The notes: generated by a model from the letters alone, not told the origin. DNA of 9,646 bases from Clostridia bacterium (GCA_017559885.1 JAFYQN010000146.1:1-9646), one strand, 5' to 3'; positions 1 through 6,713 are shown, counted from the stretch's first letter. Made by a program: numbers and translations.

Positions 1-256
1 CCTCACCTTTTACTATGTAATAACTACCATTTTTCTTGGGCAATAAAAACAAATTATGTGTTTTAAAAATTTCTGGTCGAGATTCTCTAGTATCTTGTTT
101 GCAAAGAATCCTCACCTCTTTTTCGGTGGTTCCTCTAAACTCCTGACACGCCACTTTAATTTGTGATGCCGTTAATTCGAATGGACTGTTAGAAAAATCA
201 TGCTCAAGTATTTTATAATCATCAAATATTTTTTGCCACGATGTACTGCTAGCCAT
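1..256 (-). CDS. Probable type II restriction endonuclease, N-terminal part (runs off the left edge)
   Basis: The first 85 codons of a gene whose remainder lies left of the window. The ATG (complement of 254-256) follows a strong AAGGAGT site (263-269) that overlaps the stop codon of the adenine methyltransferase, so the two genes are 4 nt apart and must be co-transcribed. The peptide is soluble and charged, starting MASSTSWQKIFDDYKILEHD, with a later Lys/Arg/Glu-rich part around residues 44-61 and a beta-like stretch at 68-83. I see no complete nuclease motif in this part. The call rests mainly on position: a gene translated directly after a solitary Dam-like methyltransferase is usually its endonuclease. 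I have only a vague sense of resemblance to restriction-enzyme N-termini. It could instead be another modification-linked protein. Base composition is as AT-rich as the methyltransferase. Confidence 0.55.
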   Translation of the reverse strand, partial: MASSTSWQKIFDDYKILEHDFSNSPFELTASQIKVACQEFRGTTEKEVRILCKQDTRESRPEIFKTHNLFLLPKKNGSYYIVKGE

Positions 257-260
257 ATTT

Positions 261-1340
261 TTACTCCTTAAAATTTGATATTAAAAGCTCTTTTATTTTT
301 CCTCTTGATGCGCCTTTGCTGTTGATCATTCTGTTTGCTTCAACTCGCCTGATATTATGACTTGCATAAATCTCTTCAAAAAAATCATCTTCGCTATTTA
401 TATTTTTAGGATCCGAGTTGCTTACAACAATCTTTGCGCCTTTTTTATTCATCAAATCAACAAATTTTGCAAGTTCAATCTGTTCTTCATCGTTAAACAA
501 ATTTTCGGTATATGCAGTAAAACTTGCCGTATCGGTAATGGGTCTATATGGTGGATCAAAATACACGAAAGTATTTTCATCAATAAAGTTTGCAGACTCT
601 CTATAATCACCACAAACAATAGTAACCTTTTGTAATTTTTCTGATACTGCTCTAAGATTGTTCTCATCGCAAATCATAGGATTCTTATAAGCACCCATCG
701 GAACATTAAAGAGTCCCTTTTTATTAACGCGATACAACCCATTAAAACAAGTTTTATTCAAAAAAATCATCAATGCCGCTTTTTCAATATTGATGTTTTC
801 ATCACCATTAACTTTTAAATAGTTAAATCTGTCACGCATTTTTACATAATATGATTTTCTATCTTCGGTATTTAATGATAAATAATCGTTTTGTATAGAG
901 TAAAGAATCTCAATCAAAGAATCAACGTTATCGCGAATAATTTTATATGTGTTCATTAGTTCAACATTTATATCACTGATATAAATCTCTTTTAAATCAT
1001 ATTTGCCAAGTATATCAAACAATACAGCGCCGCCACCAACAAATGGCTCGGCATATTTAGTAATGTGACTATCTGCAAAAGGATAATAACTCTCAATTTC
1101 TTTAAGAAGTTGTCCTTTACCGCCTGCCCACTTCAAAAATGGTTTGGCGGTTTTTTCTGAAGTTGTGTTGTAACGCAAACTTCTTGCGTCCTCCGGCTTT
1201 TTTGCTTCAATGGGGATTATCCACATGTTACCAAGCGTTGCAACATTGGCTATGCGGTTTTCCTTGCAAAGTGTCAAAACTCTTCTATGCGATATATTCC
1301 ATTTTTCAGCCGCTTCGCTCGCTGTCATATATGCTAACAT
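261..1340 (-). CDS. Dam-like DNA adenine N6-methyltransferase with fused N-terminal DNA-binding domain
   Basis: A 359-residue S-adenosylmethionine-dependent DNA adenine methyltransferase of the D12/Dam class. Motifs in order: FLKWAGGKGQLL (68-79, motif X), EPFVGGGAVLFDI (98-110, AdoMet-binding motif I), NKTCFNGLYRVNKKGLFNVP (195-214), and the catalytic DPPY at 262-265 followed by the Dam-like FTAYTENLF. These resemble Dam, so a GATC-type target is plausible but unproven. Residues 1-55 are an extra domain (TASEAAEKWNISHRRVLTLC) resembling an excisionase/MerR-like winged helix, absent from E. coli Dam. It may regulate its own promoter, which carries an inverted repeat. The start is supported by AAGGATGTGA 5 nt upstream; an ATG four codons later is an alternative. 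The gene is probably the protective half of a restriction-modification pair with the gene 4 nt downstream. Confidence 0.93.
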   Translation of the reverse strand: MLAYMTASEAAEKWNISHRRVLTLCKENRIANVATLGNMWIIPIEAKKPEDARSLRYNTTSEKTAKPFLKWAGGKGQLLKEIESYYPFADSHITKYAEPFVGGGAVLFDILGKYDLKEIYISDINVELMNTYKIIRDNVDSLIEILYSIQNDYLSLNTEDRKSYYVKMRDRFNYLKVNGDENINIEKAALMIFLNKTCFNGLYRVNKKGLFNVPMGAYKNPMICDENNLRAVSEKLQKVTIVCGDYRESANFIDENTFVYFDPPYRPITDTASFTAYTENLFNDEEQIELAKFVDLMNKKGAKIVVSNSDPKNINSEDDFFEEIYASHNIRRVEANRMINSKGASRGKIKELLISNFKE

Positions 1341-1364
1341 TTAAATCACATCCTTATATGTATG

Positions 1365-1393
1365 ATTATATTCCAAAATTGGAATAAAAGCAA
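1365..1393 (-). promoter_or_regulatory. Promoter of the methyltransferase gene
   Basis: On the minus strand, TTGCTT (complement of 1388-1393) and a consensus TATAAT (complement of 1365-1370) are separated by exactly 17 bp. Transcription would start near 1358, giving a leader of about 18 nt that contains the AAGGATGTGA ribosome binding site. The spacer is almost entirely filled by an inverted repeat, described separately. Confidence 0.72.
1369..1386. repeat. Inverted repeat in the promoter spacer, candidate operator
   Basis: The sequence TATTCCAA-AA-TTGGAATA is a perfect 8-bp inverted repeat with a 2-bp centre. It occupies the methyltransferase promoter spacer and overlaps the first two bases of its -10 box. 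A protein bound here would block RNA polymerase. The methyltransferase's own N-terminal DNA-binding domain is the obvious candidate, by analogy with controller proteins and self-regulating methyltransferases in other restriction-modification systems. The symmetry is seen directly; the operator role is inferred. Confidence 0.6.
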
Positions 1394-1472
1394 TATCAAT
1401 TTTAAAAATACAACTTATCATTTTTACAAATCATCTTTTACTTTTCTTTGGGGTGCAATCCTATGAGTATTC

Positions 1473-1500
1473 TTGATTTTTTTAATGTTTATGATAAAAT
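1473..1500 (+). promoter_or_regulatory. Possible promoter of the membrane protein/CPBP operon
   Basis: TTGATT (1473-1478) and TAAAAT (1495-1500) are separated by 16 bp and lie 21 bp upstream of the ATG at 1522. The match is moderate and the region is AT-rich, so chance resemblance is possible. It is divergent from the methyltransferase promoter, with about 80 bp between the two -35 boxes. Confidence 0.4.
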
Positions 1501-1521
1501 ATATTAAAAGGCGGTGATTTA

Positions 1522-2010
1522 ATGTATAACACAAAAGCAATAGCGATTTTATCTGCTGTTCTTGGTTTGCTTTTTGGATTGTGTTTTTATATTTTTCTTG
1601 GACCTGGAGAATTAAATATGTGGGTTTCAATTTGGTGCGCTTTTATGTTTGGCAATGTTTTGTTCGCTTTTTTCTTAATATACGAAAAAATTATGAATAA
1701 AAGATATGCAAAATTTGAAAAAGTTATTACTTCTCCTGTTTTTTATAAAACAAATGGCAATTTTAATTTAGGTAATGGAAAAATAAAAAATGGTAATATA
1801 TATTTTTGTGAAGCAGGTATTGTTTGTGTGTGCTTAGAGGAAAAGCCATACACTTTAGACGAAATTTCACTTGAGGACATAGAATACTATCAATTTGATA
1901 ATATACACTTAAATATTTTTTCAAAAGATGGTCGGCTATTTATTATAACAATACCTGATGCAAAAAAGGTTATAGACATTTTAAAGGAAAAAGATTGGAT
2001 AAATTTTTAA
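1522..2010 (+). CDS. Small membrane protein with two N-terminal helices and a cytoplasmic domain
   Basis: A 162-residue protein that I do not recognise by family. Two hydrophobic segments (about residues 6-27 and 33-54) form a membrane hairpin, followed by a soluble domain (about 60-162) rich in short beta-strand-like stretches and ending in an amphipathic helix (DAKKVIDILKEKDW). This layout, a two-helix anchor plus a beta-rich domain, recalls bacterial PH-like membrane proteins, but that is a guess from pattern. The start has an AGGCGGTGA ribosome binding site (1509-1517). The next gene, a CPBP protease, begins about 20 nt after the stop, so the pair is probably one operon. The gene is markedly more AT-rich than those further right, like the restriction-modification genes beside it, which may mean it arrived with them. 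Confidence 0.8.
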   Translation: MYNTKAIAILSAVLGLLFGLCFYIFLGPGELNMWVSIWCAFMFGNVLFAFFLIYEKIMNKRYAKFEKVITSPVFYKTNGNFNLGNGKIKNGNIYFCEAGIVCVCLEEKPYTLDEISLEDIEYYQFDNIHLNIFSKDGRLFIITIPDAKKVIDILKEKDWINF

Positions 2011-2030
2011 TTGGTCAGGCGGTGACAAGT

Positions 2031-2699
2031 TTGAAAAACCCAAAATATATTATTATAGCAATAACTGCTTTTGCCTGTATATGTATGGGTGTGGTTGATG
2101 CCGTAATTCAACCGGGGTATATGATAAAGTCGACAATTAAAATCGTTTTGTTTTTAATGCTACCAATTCTTTACTCCATTTTTAACAAAGATTGCAAACT
2201 TACCCGACTTTTTAAACCCGATAAAAAGGGTATTTGGTTAGCGCTTTGTCTTGGTGTGGGTGTATACGCGGTAGTGCTTGGCGCGTTTTTACTGTTTCGC
2301 AACGTGTTTGATTTTTCGGCACTTACAGGCAGTCTTACCAAAAGCACAGGCGTTAACAAAAACAACTTTATTTTTGTTGCCGTTTACATATCATTTGCAA
2401 ACTCGTTGCTTGAGGAATTTTTCTTTAGGGGGTTTGCCTTCCTTACGCTTAAAAAGGTGTCAAGCCGACCCGTCGCGTATATTGCGAGCGCGTCTATGTT
2501 TGCCGTATATCACATCGCAATGATGATTGGTTGGTTTGATTGGACTGTTGTTTTGCTTGCTATGGTAGGACTTTTTGCAGGGGGAGTAATCTTTAACTTC
2601 TTTAACGAAAAATACAACAACATTTACCTTTCGTGGCTTATACATATGTTTTCTAACTTTGCCACAAACACAATCGGATTTATACTGTTTAATGAGTAA
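2031..2699 (+). CDS. CPBP family intramembrane glutamic protease (CAAX protease/Abi family)
   Basis: A 222-residue polytopic membrane protein with the three CPBP signature motifs: EEFFFRG (residues 128-134; EExxxR), FAVYH (157-161; FxxxH) and HMFSN (205-209; HxxxN). These residues form the active site in the Rce1/CPBP family, which cleaves within the membrane. Bacterial members act in bacteriocin maturation or immunity, or have unknown substrates; the substrate here cannot be told. I place the start at the TTG at 2031, 5 nt after AGGCGGTGA (2017-2025), the same ribosome binding site as the upstream gene. An in-frame TTG at 1995 would overlap the previous gene and has no comparable site. There are about six to seven hydrophobic segments. 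Co-transcribed with the small membrane protein upstream and followed at once by a terminator. Confidence 0.92.
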   Translation: MKNPKYIIIAITAFACICMGVVDAVIQPGYMIKSTIKIVLFLMLPILYSIFNKDCKLTRLFKPDKKGIWLALCLGVGVYAVVLGAFLLFRNVFDFSALTGSLTKSTGVNKNNFIFVAVYISFANSLLEEFFFRGFAFLTLKKVSSRPVAYIASASMFAVYHIAMMIGWFDWTVVLLAMVGLFAGGVIFNFFNEKYNNIYLSWLIHMFSNFATNTIGFILFNE

Positions 2700-2702
2700 A
2701 AC

Positions 2703-2735
2703 AAAACCACCAATCTTTTTTTGATTGGTGGTTTT
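2703..2735. terminator. Bidirectional rho-independent terminator
   Basis: A perfect 13-bp stem, AAAACCACCAATC with its complement, around a 7-T loop. T runs on the right serve the plus strand and A runs on the left serve the minus strand. It lies 3 nt after the CPBP stop and 5 nt before the stop of the convergent lipoprotein gene, so it serves both. Confidence 0.9.
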
Positions 2736-2740
2736 AATAT

Positions 2741-3460
2741 TTATTGTATTACAAGTTCTCCGTAAAAGACAATGTCGGTAACCTGTCCGTCCTCATTAAA
2801 GGTGAAATATCCTGCGGTGTAGTATTCGCCTATGTACTGATAATCTTCTTCGGTTAAAACGCGTCGTATGGCGCTAACCTCGCCCTTGTTGTCGGTGACT
2901 GATACCTCTTTAAAACTTACGTCGTCTGCGACGGTTAATTCCCACTTTTCAAAAAGGTCAGGTGTGTCGCCGTCGTAATCGTGACTTGTAACCGTTAAAA
3001 CGCCGTCTTCAAACTTTAACACGTTTATAAACGGCTTTGTAAAGTCATCAAGCACGTATTGTTTTACCTCGTCGTAAACGGTGCATTTGTGTCCTTTTTG
3101 GTTTTCGTATACGTAAACGTCATCCCACAAATCCACAACCAAATAACACTGGTCTAAAAACATCACTCTACCGCTTTCGATTACCTTTGCCTTGTCATCG
3201 TAAAGGGATAGCGTTTGTTTTTCTTTGTTATAGCTGTACGTCTCTACCACGTCGGCATCCCCAACCGGCTCGCCGCAAATGCAACTGTTGCTAAAATAAT
3301 TGTCGGCGCCAAATATAATTTTATTTTCACACGCACCGTCGTGACCTTGCCATCTTGCGTTGATTAAAAGTGTGCTTTTGTCACCCTTTGGCACTTTTGC
3401 GCTACAACCGCAAACAAACAACATAACAAGTACCATAAATATTGCTATTACTTTTTTCAT
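2741..3460 (-). CDS. Predicted lipoprotein of unknown function
   Basis: A 239-residue secreted protein that I do not recognise. It begins MKKVIAIFMVLVMLFVCGC, a lipoprotein signal peptide with the likely lipidated cysteine at residue 19 (C17 is a second candidate). The lipobox VCGC is slightly off consensus. The mature part has no helix-rich or catalytic pattern I can name. It has many alternating beta-like stretches and acidic/aromatic residues, with further cysteines in a CENK and a CIC motif near residues 44-60. I chose the ATG at 3460 because AGGTGAT lies 4 nt upstream; a start nine codons earlier has no such site and would spoil the signal peptide. A TTGCTT/TATGGT pair with 17-bp spacing (3478-3506) could be its promoter, with the -35 inside the upstream terminator stem. 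That would leave a very short leader. Confidence 0.82.
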   Translation of the reverse strand: MKKVIAIFMVLVMLFVCGCSAKVPKGDKSTLLINARWQGHDGACENKIIFGADNYFSNSCICGEPVGDADVVETYSYNKEKQTLSLYDDKAKVIESGRVMFLDQCYLVVDLWDDVYVYENQKGHKCTVYDEVKQYVLDDFTKPFINVLKFEDGVLTVTSHDYDGDTPDLFEKWELTVADDVSFKEVSVTDNKGEVSAIRRVLTEEDYQYIGEYYTAGYFTFNEDGQVTDIVFYGELVIQ

Positions 3461-3496
3461 TTTTATCACCTGTATTAACCATACCACAAAACCAAC

Positions 3497-3532
3497 AAAA
3501 AAGCAATCCTCATTAATTGGGATTGCTTTTTT
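3497..3532 (-). terminator. Rho-independent terminator of the SleB-like gene
   Basis: A perfect 13-bp stem (AAAAAAGCAATCC and its complement) with a 10-nt loop. The minus-strand transcript ends in six U's. The stem starts inside the stop codon of the SleB-like gene (3531-3533). Confidence 0.87.
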
Positions 3533-4172
3533 AACTGCAAAAAACGTGGCGACCTATAGTGGTAATAACAGGGCGCGAGGTTATCCATTTGTTTGTGGCG
3601 GTTTTTGGGTTGTAGTAATATATTGCGCCGCCCGTAGGGTCAAGACCGTTAAGCGCATCTCGCGCCGCCGAGTAGGCGCTATCGGCAATGGGCTTGTAAA
3701 ACTGTCCGTCATAAAGACACGAAAATGCGCCGTTTTGATAAACCACACCCGACAAGGTATCGGGAAAAGATGGATGCTCCATACGGTTAAGCACCACAGC
3801 GCCTACCGCTATTTGACCTAAATAACTTTCGCCTCGCGCCTCGGCAGAAATTATACGCGCAAGAAGTTCGTAATCCGCCGAATTATAAGACGACCCACCG
3901 CTTATTCCTATTGCCGCGAGCGTTTTACTGCCAACTATTCCGTCGGCGTCAAGCCCGTTTGCTTTTTGAAACTTTATTACTGCATCTCTGGTCGCAGTGC
4001 CAAATATACCGTCTACTTGTCCGTTATAATATCCCCACTCTTTAAGTCGGGTTTGAATACCTGTAACCTCACTACCGGTAGACCCCATTTTTGAAAGCGC
4101 GCCTACCGTAACGCAAAGCACACACAAAAGCGCCATAACAATTATAAAAAACTTTAAAAGTTTATTGTTCAT
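3531..4172 (-). CDS. sleB: SleB-like spore cortex-lytic enzyme / cell wall hydrolase
   Basis: A 213-residue exported peptidoglycan hydrolase. An N-terminal signal or anchor helix (residues 5-27) is followed by a peptidoglycan-binding type 1 domain (about 35-86: IQTRLKEWGYYNGQVDGIFG) and a SleB/CwlJ Hydrolase_2 domain (about 104-212). In that domain the conserved IISAEARGE puts the probable catalytic glutamate at E111, and VGAVVLNR follows. SleB family enzymes are lytic transglycosylases that degrade the muramic-lactam cortex of spores during germination. Some homologues act on vegetative walls instead, so the exact role is inferred. The start at 4172 has the strong GGAGGG site; an upstream in-frame ATG at 4205 lacks one and would put charged residues before the signal. 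The gene is transcribed divergently from spoIIE. I could not find a convincing sigma-G promoter upstream. Confidence 0.9.
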   Translation of the reverse strand: MNNKLLKFFIIVMALLCVLCVTVGALSKMGSTGSEVTGIQTRLKEWGYYNGQVDGIFGTATRDAVIKFQKANGLDADGIVGSKTLAAIGISGGSSYNSADYELLARIISAEARGESYLGQIAVGAVVLNRMEHPSFPDTLSGVVYQNGAFSCLYDGQFYKPIADSAYSAARDALNGLDPTGGAIYYYNPKTATNKWITSRPVITTIGRHVFCS

Positions 4173-4267
4173 AAAATCCCTCCGCCAACAGTATTCCCCA
4201 AACATTTTAAAATATAAGTAAATTTTTTATCTTTAAAGACAAAAAAACAAATTTTATAACTCCCTGC

Positions 4268-4301
4268 TTTGACAAAAACTATATTGGTTTACAAATATAA
4301 T
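4268..4301 (+). promoter_or_regulatory. spoIIE promoter with 21-bp spacer and overlapping 0A box
   Basis: Consensus TTGACA (4269-4274) and TATAAT (4296-4301) are separated by 21 bp instead of 17. The B. subtilis spoIIE promoter is known for this unusual spacing and for needing phosphorylated Spo0A. The -35 sits inside TTTGACAAA (4268-4276), a perfect match in reverse to the 0A-box consensus TTTGTCRAA. Predicted start near 4308, leaving a leader of about 53 nt before the ATG at 4361. Confidence 0.75.
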
Positions 4302-4335
4302 AAACTTGAGAATTTATCCCCTATAATGATTTTGG

Positions 4336-4344
4336 TTTGTCAAA
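4336..4344 (+). promoter_or_regulatory. Second perfect 0A-box match, in the spoIIE leader
   Basis: TTTGTCAAA matches the Spo0A box consensus TTTGTCRAA at all nine positions, in the opposite orientation to the box at the -35. It lies about 30 bp downstream of the predicted transcription start and abuts the ribosome binding site AAAGGAG (4342-4348). Whether Spo0A binds here is inference. Confidence 0.45.
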
Positions 4345-4360
4345 GGAGCGAAAGTTTAAA

Positions 4361-5110
4361 ATGAAGGATTTGGTTAAAAAAACACAGGACGTTATATCTG
4401 CCGACAGTAAAGAATTTGTGTCGGCATTGGGACTGCATATTTTATCGGGCGTGTTGGGTTTTATTGCTTCGCGAGGGGCGATTTTTGGATCGCTTATGCC
4501 TTTTGGAATTTGCTTTGTATCGGGTTGTAGCAGCGTATTTTTACCAAGCGTGGCTATTGGTTGCTTTGTAGGATATTTTATTCCTGCGGCAACAAGCGGT
4601 GGTTTTAGGTATATTGCGGCGCTTCTTGCCATTGTTGCAATACGACTGCTTTTGTCAGGGTATAAAAAGGTGTGCGAAAACCCCGTTTTTTTGTCCGCGA
4701 TAGCACTTCTTTGTAACGGGGCAACTGGTATTATAAGTTATAGCGGCGTGCCGCTTGACGCGCTTAAACTTGCGGCCGAGTGCCTTGTAGTTTTTGGCGG
4801 TACATTTATGGTACATAGGGCTTTTGTATCTTTGGCGCAAGAACGCGCAGGTTTTTCGCTTGATAGTCTTATATGTCTTCTTAGCGTTGCAACAATGATA
4901 ATAATAGGTATTGCAAATTTCACTTTAGCAGGGTTGTCGCTCGGTCATATAATTGGAGTTTTTATGATTCTTGTGTCGGCGCGATACGGCGGCGCGGCGG
5001 CAAGCAGTGCTTGCGGTATTGCGGTTTCTTTTGCCGCCGCGGCAACCTATTCCTTTGAAAACGGATTTGGCATTTATGCCTTTGCAGGACTTGCGGCAGG
5101 GTTTTTGTAG
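4361..5110 (+). CDS. spoIIE: Stage II sporulation protein E, membrane domain (5' part of a frameshifted gene)
   Basis: Encodes 249 residues before a premature TAG. It is the N-terminal polytopic membrane region of SpoIIE: many hydrophobic segments and the typical GSLMPFGICFVSG stretch near residues 43-55. SpoIIE localises to the asymmetric division septum through this region and activates sigma-F in the forespore by dephosphorylating SpoIIAA. The remaining membrane helices and the phosphatase continue in the -1 frame (GLGKYAQALSVVAMGIIGIS, no gap), so this is one gene broken by an indel, not a natural short protein. The start is ATG 4361 with AAAGGAG at 4342-4348, a rather long 12-nt spacing; a TTG at 4337 lies before that site and was rejected. 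It sits divergently next to the SleB-like gene behind a Spo0A-type promoter. Confidence 0.9.
   Translation: MKDLVKKTQDVISADSKEFVSALGLHILSGVLGFIASRGAIFGSLMPFGICFVSGCSSVFLPSVAIGCFVGYFIPAATSGGFRYIAALLAIVAIRLLLSGYKKVCENPVFLSAIALLCNGATGIISYSGVPLDALKLAAECLVVFGGTFMVHRAFVSLAQERAGFSLDSLICLLSVATMIIIGIANFTLAGLSLGHIIGVFMILVSARYGGAAASSACGIAVSFAAAATYSFENGFGIYAFAGLAAGFL
5099..5110 (+). other. Frameshift site within spoIIE
   Basis: The bases GGGTTTTTGTAG end the first frame. Adding one G to the G run (5099-5101) restores an open frame reading AGVFVGLGKYAQALS, as expected for the SpoIIE membrane domain. The restored gene is 769 residues, close to the 827 of B. subtilis SpoIIE. Either a real one-base deletion, a sequencing or assembly error in the homopolymers, or, less likely, programmed -1 slippage on TTT TTG just before the stop. 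Confidence 0.85.
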
Positions 5111-5142
5111 GGCTTGGCAAATACGCGCAAGCGCTTTCGGTT

Positions 5143-6669
5143 GTGGCTATGGGAATTATAGGTATTTCTTTTATGCAGTTTAAAGACGGGTCAGGGCTAT
5201 TTATGGCAGAAATACTTATTGCCGCCGTAGCGTTTCTTTTAATACCGCGCACTGCAGGGATTACTTTGGGCAAATATTTTTATAGGCAACCGCAACTTCG
5301 CACAGAAGAATCGGTAAACAAGGCAATCGGTTTGCGCCTTAATCTTGCTTCAGACGCGCTTTTAGACGTCTCGGGAACCATATCACAGGTGTCAAGCGAA
5401 CTCGGAAAAATAAACGCTCCCGACTTTAAAACAATTTTTTCTTACATAGAGCAAGACACCTGCGCAGGATGCAAATTGCGTCTTCACTGTTGGGAAAACA
5501 AAAACGCCGAAACAATTGAAGCAGTTATGAAAATGATAAACATAGTAAAGGGTTGCGACAACTCGCCTGATGACAATTCGCTTAATGACTTTCGCGGTAG
5601 GTGTTTGCGCGTAAAGCGAATGGAAGATACCGTAAAAAACCGCTACTCGCAATACGCTTCTTTGCTTGCCGCCGAAAACCGCATTGACGAGGTGCGTCAG
5701 GTTGTATCAGAACAGTTTGAGGGGATTTCTACCATGTTAGGCGAATTATCTCGCGATTTTTCCTGTTCGCAACAATTTGACGTTACGGCATCGGAATCGG
5801 CAGTTGCAGCGCTTAAAAACATTGGTGTAAATACACTTGAATGCGCGGCAAAGATTGACAAGTTTGCGCGTATGTCGCTTGAAATTAAAATAAAATTACA
5901 CGACGACGTTGTTTTAAACCGTTTGCAAATTATGAAAATTTTATCGCTTGCGTGCGAACGCGACTTTGATGTGCCAAACATAACAAAATGCGGTGACTAC
6001 GCGCTTATAACGGTAAACGAGCATCCAAAATACCGTATAGACGTAGGTGTCGAACAACGTTGCGCGGCGCCCGGTTCAATATGCGGTGACGCGTGCAAAT
6101 ACTTTAACGACGGCAAAGGACATTTTGTTATGGTATTAAGCGACGGTATGGGTACGGGTGGCCGCGCCGCGGTAGACGGCGCAATGGCATCAGGGCTTAT
6201 GGCGCGTTTACTTAAAGCAGGGTTTGGATATGATTGCTCGCTTAAAATTCTTAATTCATCTATGCTTTTTAAATCAAGCGATGAGTCGCTTGCAACGGTA
6301 GATATCGCAACCATTGACCTGTTTACAGGCAGTACCGAGCTTTATAAAGCAGGGGCAGCGCCTACAATAGTGCGCCGAAGCGGTCACTCGGGACGCGCCG
6401 AAAGTCACAGTTTGCCTGTTGGCATTTTAAAAGAGGTTTCGTTTGACCGCGCAGGTATACGACTTCGTTCGGGAGATATTTTACTGCTTGTGTCCGATGG
6501 AGCAACCGCCCAAGGAACCGAATGGATACGTGAGGAACTTGAAGCGTGGGGTGACGGCACGGCGCAAGACCTTGCCGAGCATATTTGTGATTGCGCGCGG
6601 CGCAGATACGGCAACGCGCGCCCCGATGACGTAACCGTTATGGCAGCAATAGTCGAAAAAACACTATAA
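5143..6669 (+). CDS. spoIIE: Stage II sporulation protein E, central region and PP2C phosphatase (3' part of a frameshifted gene)
   Basis: The open frame continues SpoIIE after the shift. The GTG at 5143 is only the first start-like codon; no ribosome binding site precedes it, and homologous sequence begins upstream at about 5107. It has the last membrane helices (to about 5260), a linker with the conserved cysteine cluster CAGCKLRLHCW (5461-5493), and the C-terminal PP2C-type serine phosphatase domain. Metal-binding aspartates are seen in LSDGMGTGG (Asp at 6142), LLVSDGA (Asp at 6496) and RPDDVTV (Asp at 6625 and 6628). They correspond to D610, D746 and D795 of the B. subtilis enzyme. The phosphatase acts on SpoIIAA-P to release sigma-F in the forespore. 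All catalytic motifs are intact, so only the one-base break threatens function. Confidence 0.93.
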   Translation: MAMGIIGISFMQFKDGSGLFMAEILIAAVAFLLIPRTAGITLGKYFYRQPQLRTEESVNKAIGLRLNLASDALLDVSGTISQVSSELGKINAPDFKTIFSYIEQDTCAGCKLRLHCWENKNAETIEAVMKMINIVKGCDNSPDDNSLNDFRGRCLRVKRMEDTVKNRYSQYASLLAAENRIDEVRQVVSEQFEGISTMLGELSRDFSCSQQFDVTASESAVAALKNIGVNTLECAAKIDKFARMSLEIKIKLHDDVVLNRLQIMKILSLACERDFDVPNITKCGDYALITVNEHPKYRIDVGVEQRCAAPGSICGDACKYFNDGKGHFVMVLSDGMGTGGRAAVDGAMASGLMARLLKAGFGYDCSLKILNSSMLFKSSDESLATVDIATIDLFTGSTELYKAGAAPTIVRRSGHSGRAESHSLPVGILKEVSFDRAGIRLRSGDILLLVSDGATAQGTEWIREELEAWGDGTAQDLAEHICDCARRRYGNARPDDVTVMAAIVEKTL

Positions 6670-6713
6670 CGATAATTCTTCTATATATTTTAGTAACGTG
6701 TTGTATTATTTTA

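Noticed and set aside
1995..2030. TTG at 1995 as the start of the CPBP protease
   Set aside because: It overlaps the previous gene and has no ribosome binding site; TTG at 2031 follows AGGCGGTGA at good spacing.
2171..2645. Antisense and alternative-frame open frames inside the CPBP, spoIIE, ABC and methyltransferase genes
   Set aside because: They lie in other frames of well-supported genes, lack ribosome binding sites and have no family features.
4173..4260. Sigma-G type promoter for the SleB-like gene
   Set aside because: No convincing pair of sigma-G-like hexamers at proper spacing; the region is too AT-rich to call one by eye.
4322..4327. TATAAT as a second spoIIE -10 box
   Set aside because: No -35-like hexamer at 16-18 bp upstream, and it lies close to the ribosome binding site.
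5099..5110. Programmed -1 frameshifting in spoIIE
   Set aside because: G TTT TTG is not a canonical slippery heptamer and I see no strong downstream stem-loop or upstream Shine-Dalgarno-like stimulator. SpoIIE is not known to need frameshifting; a lost base is simpler.
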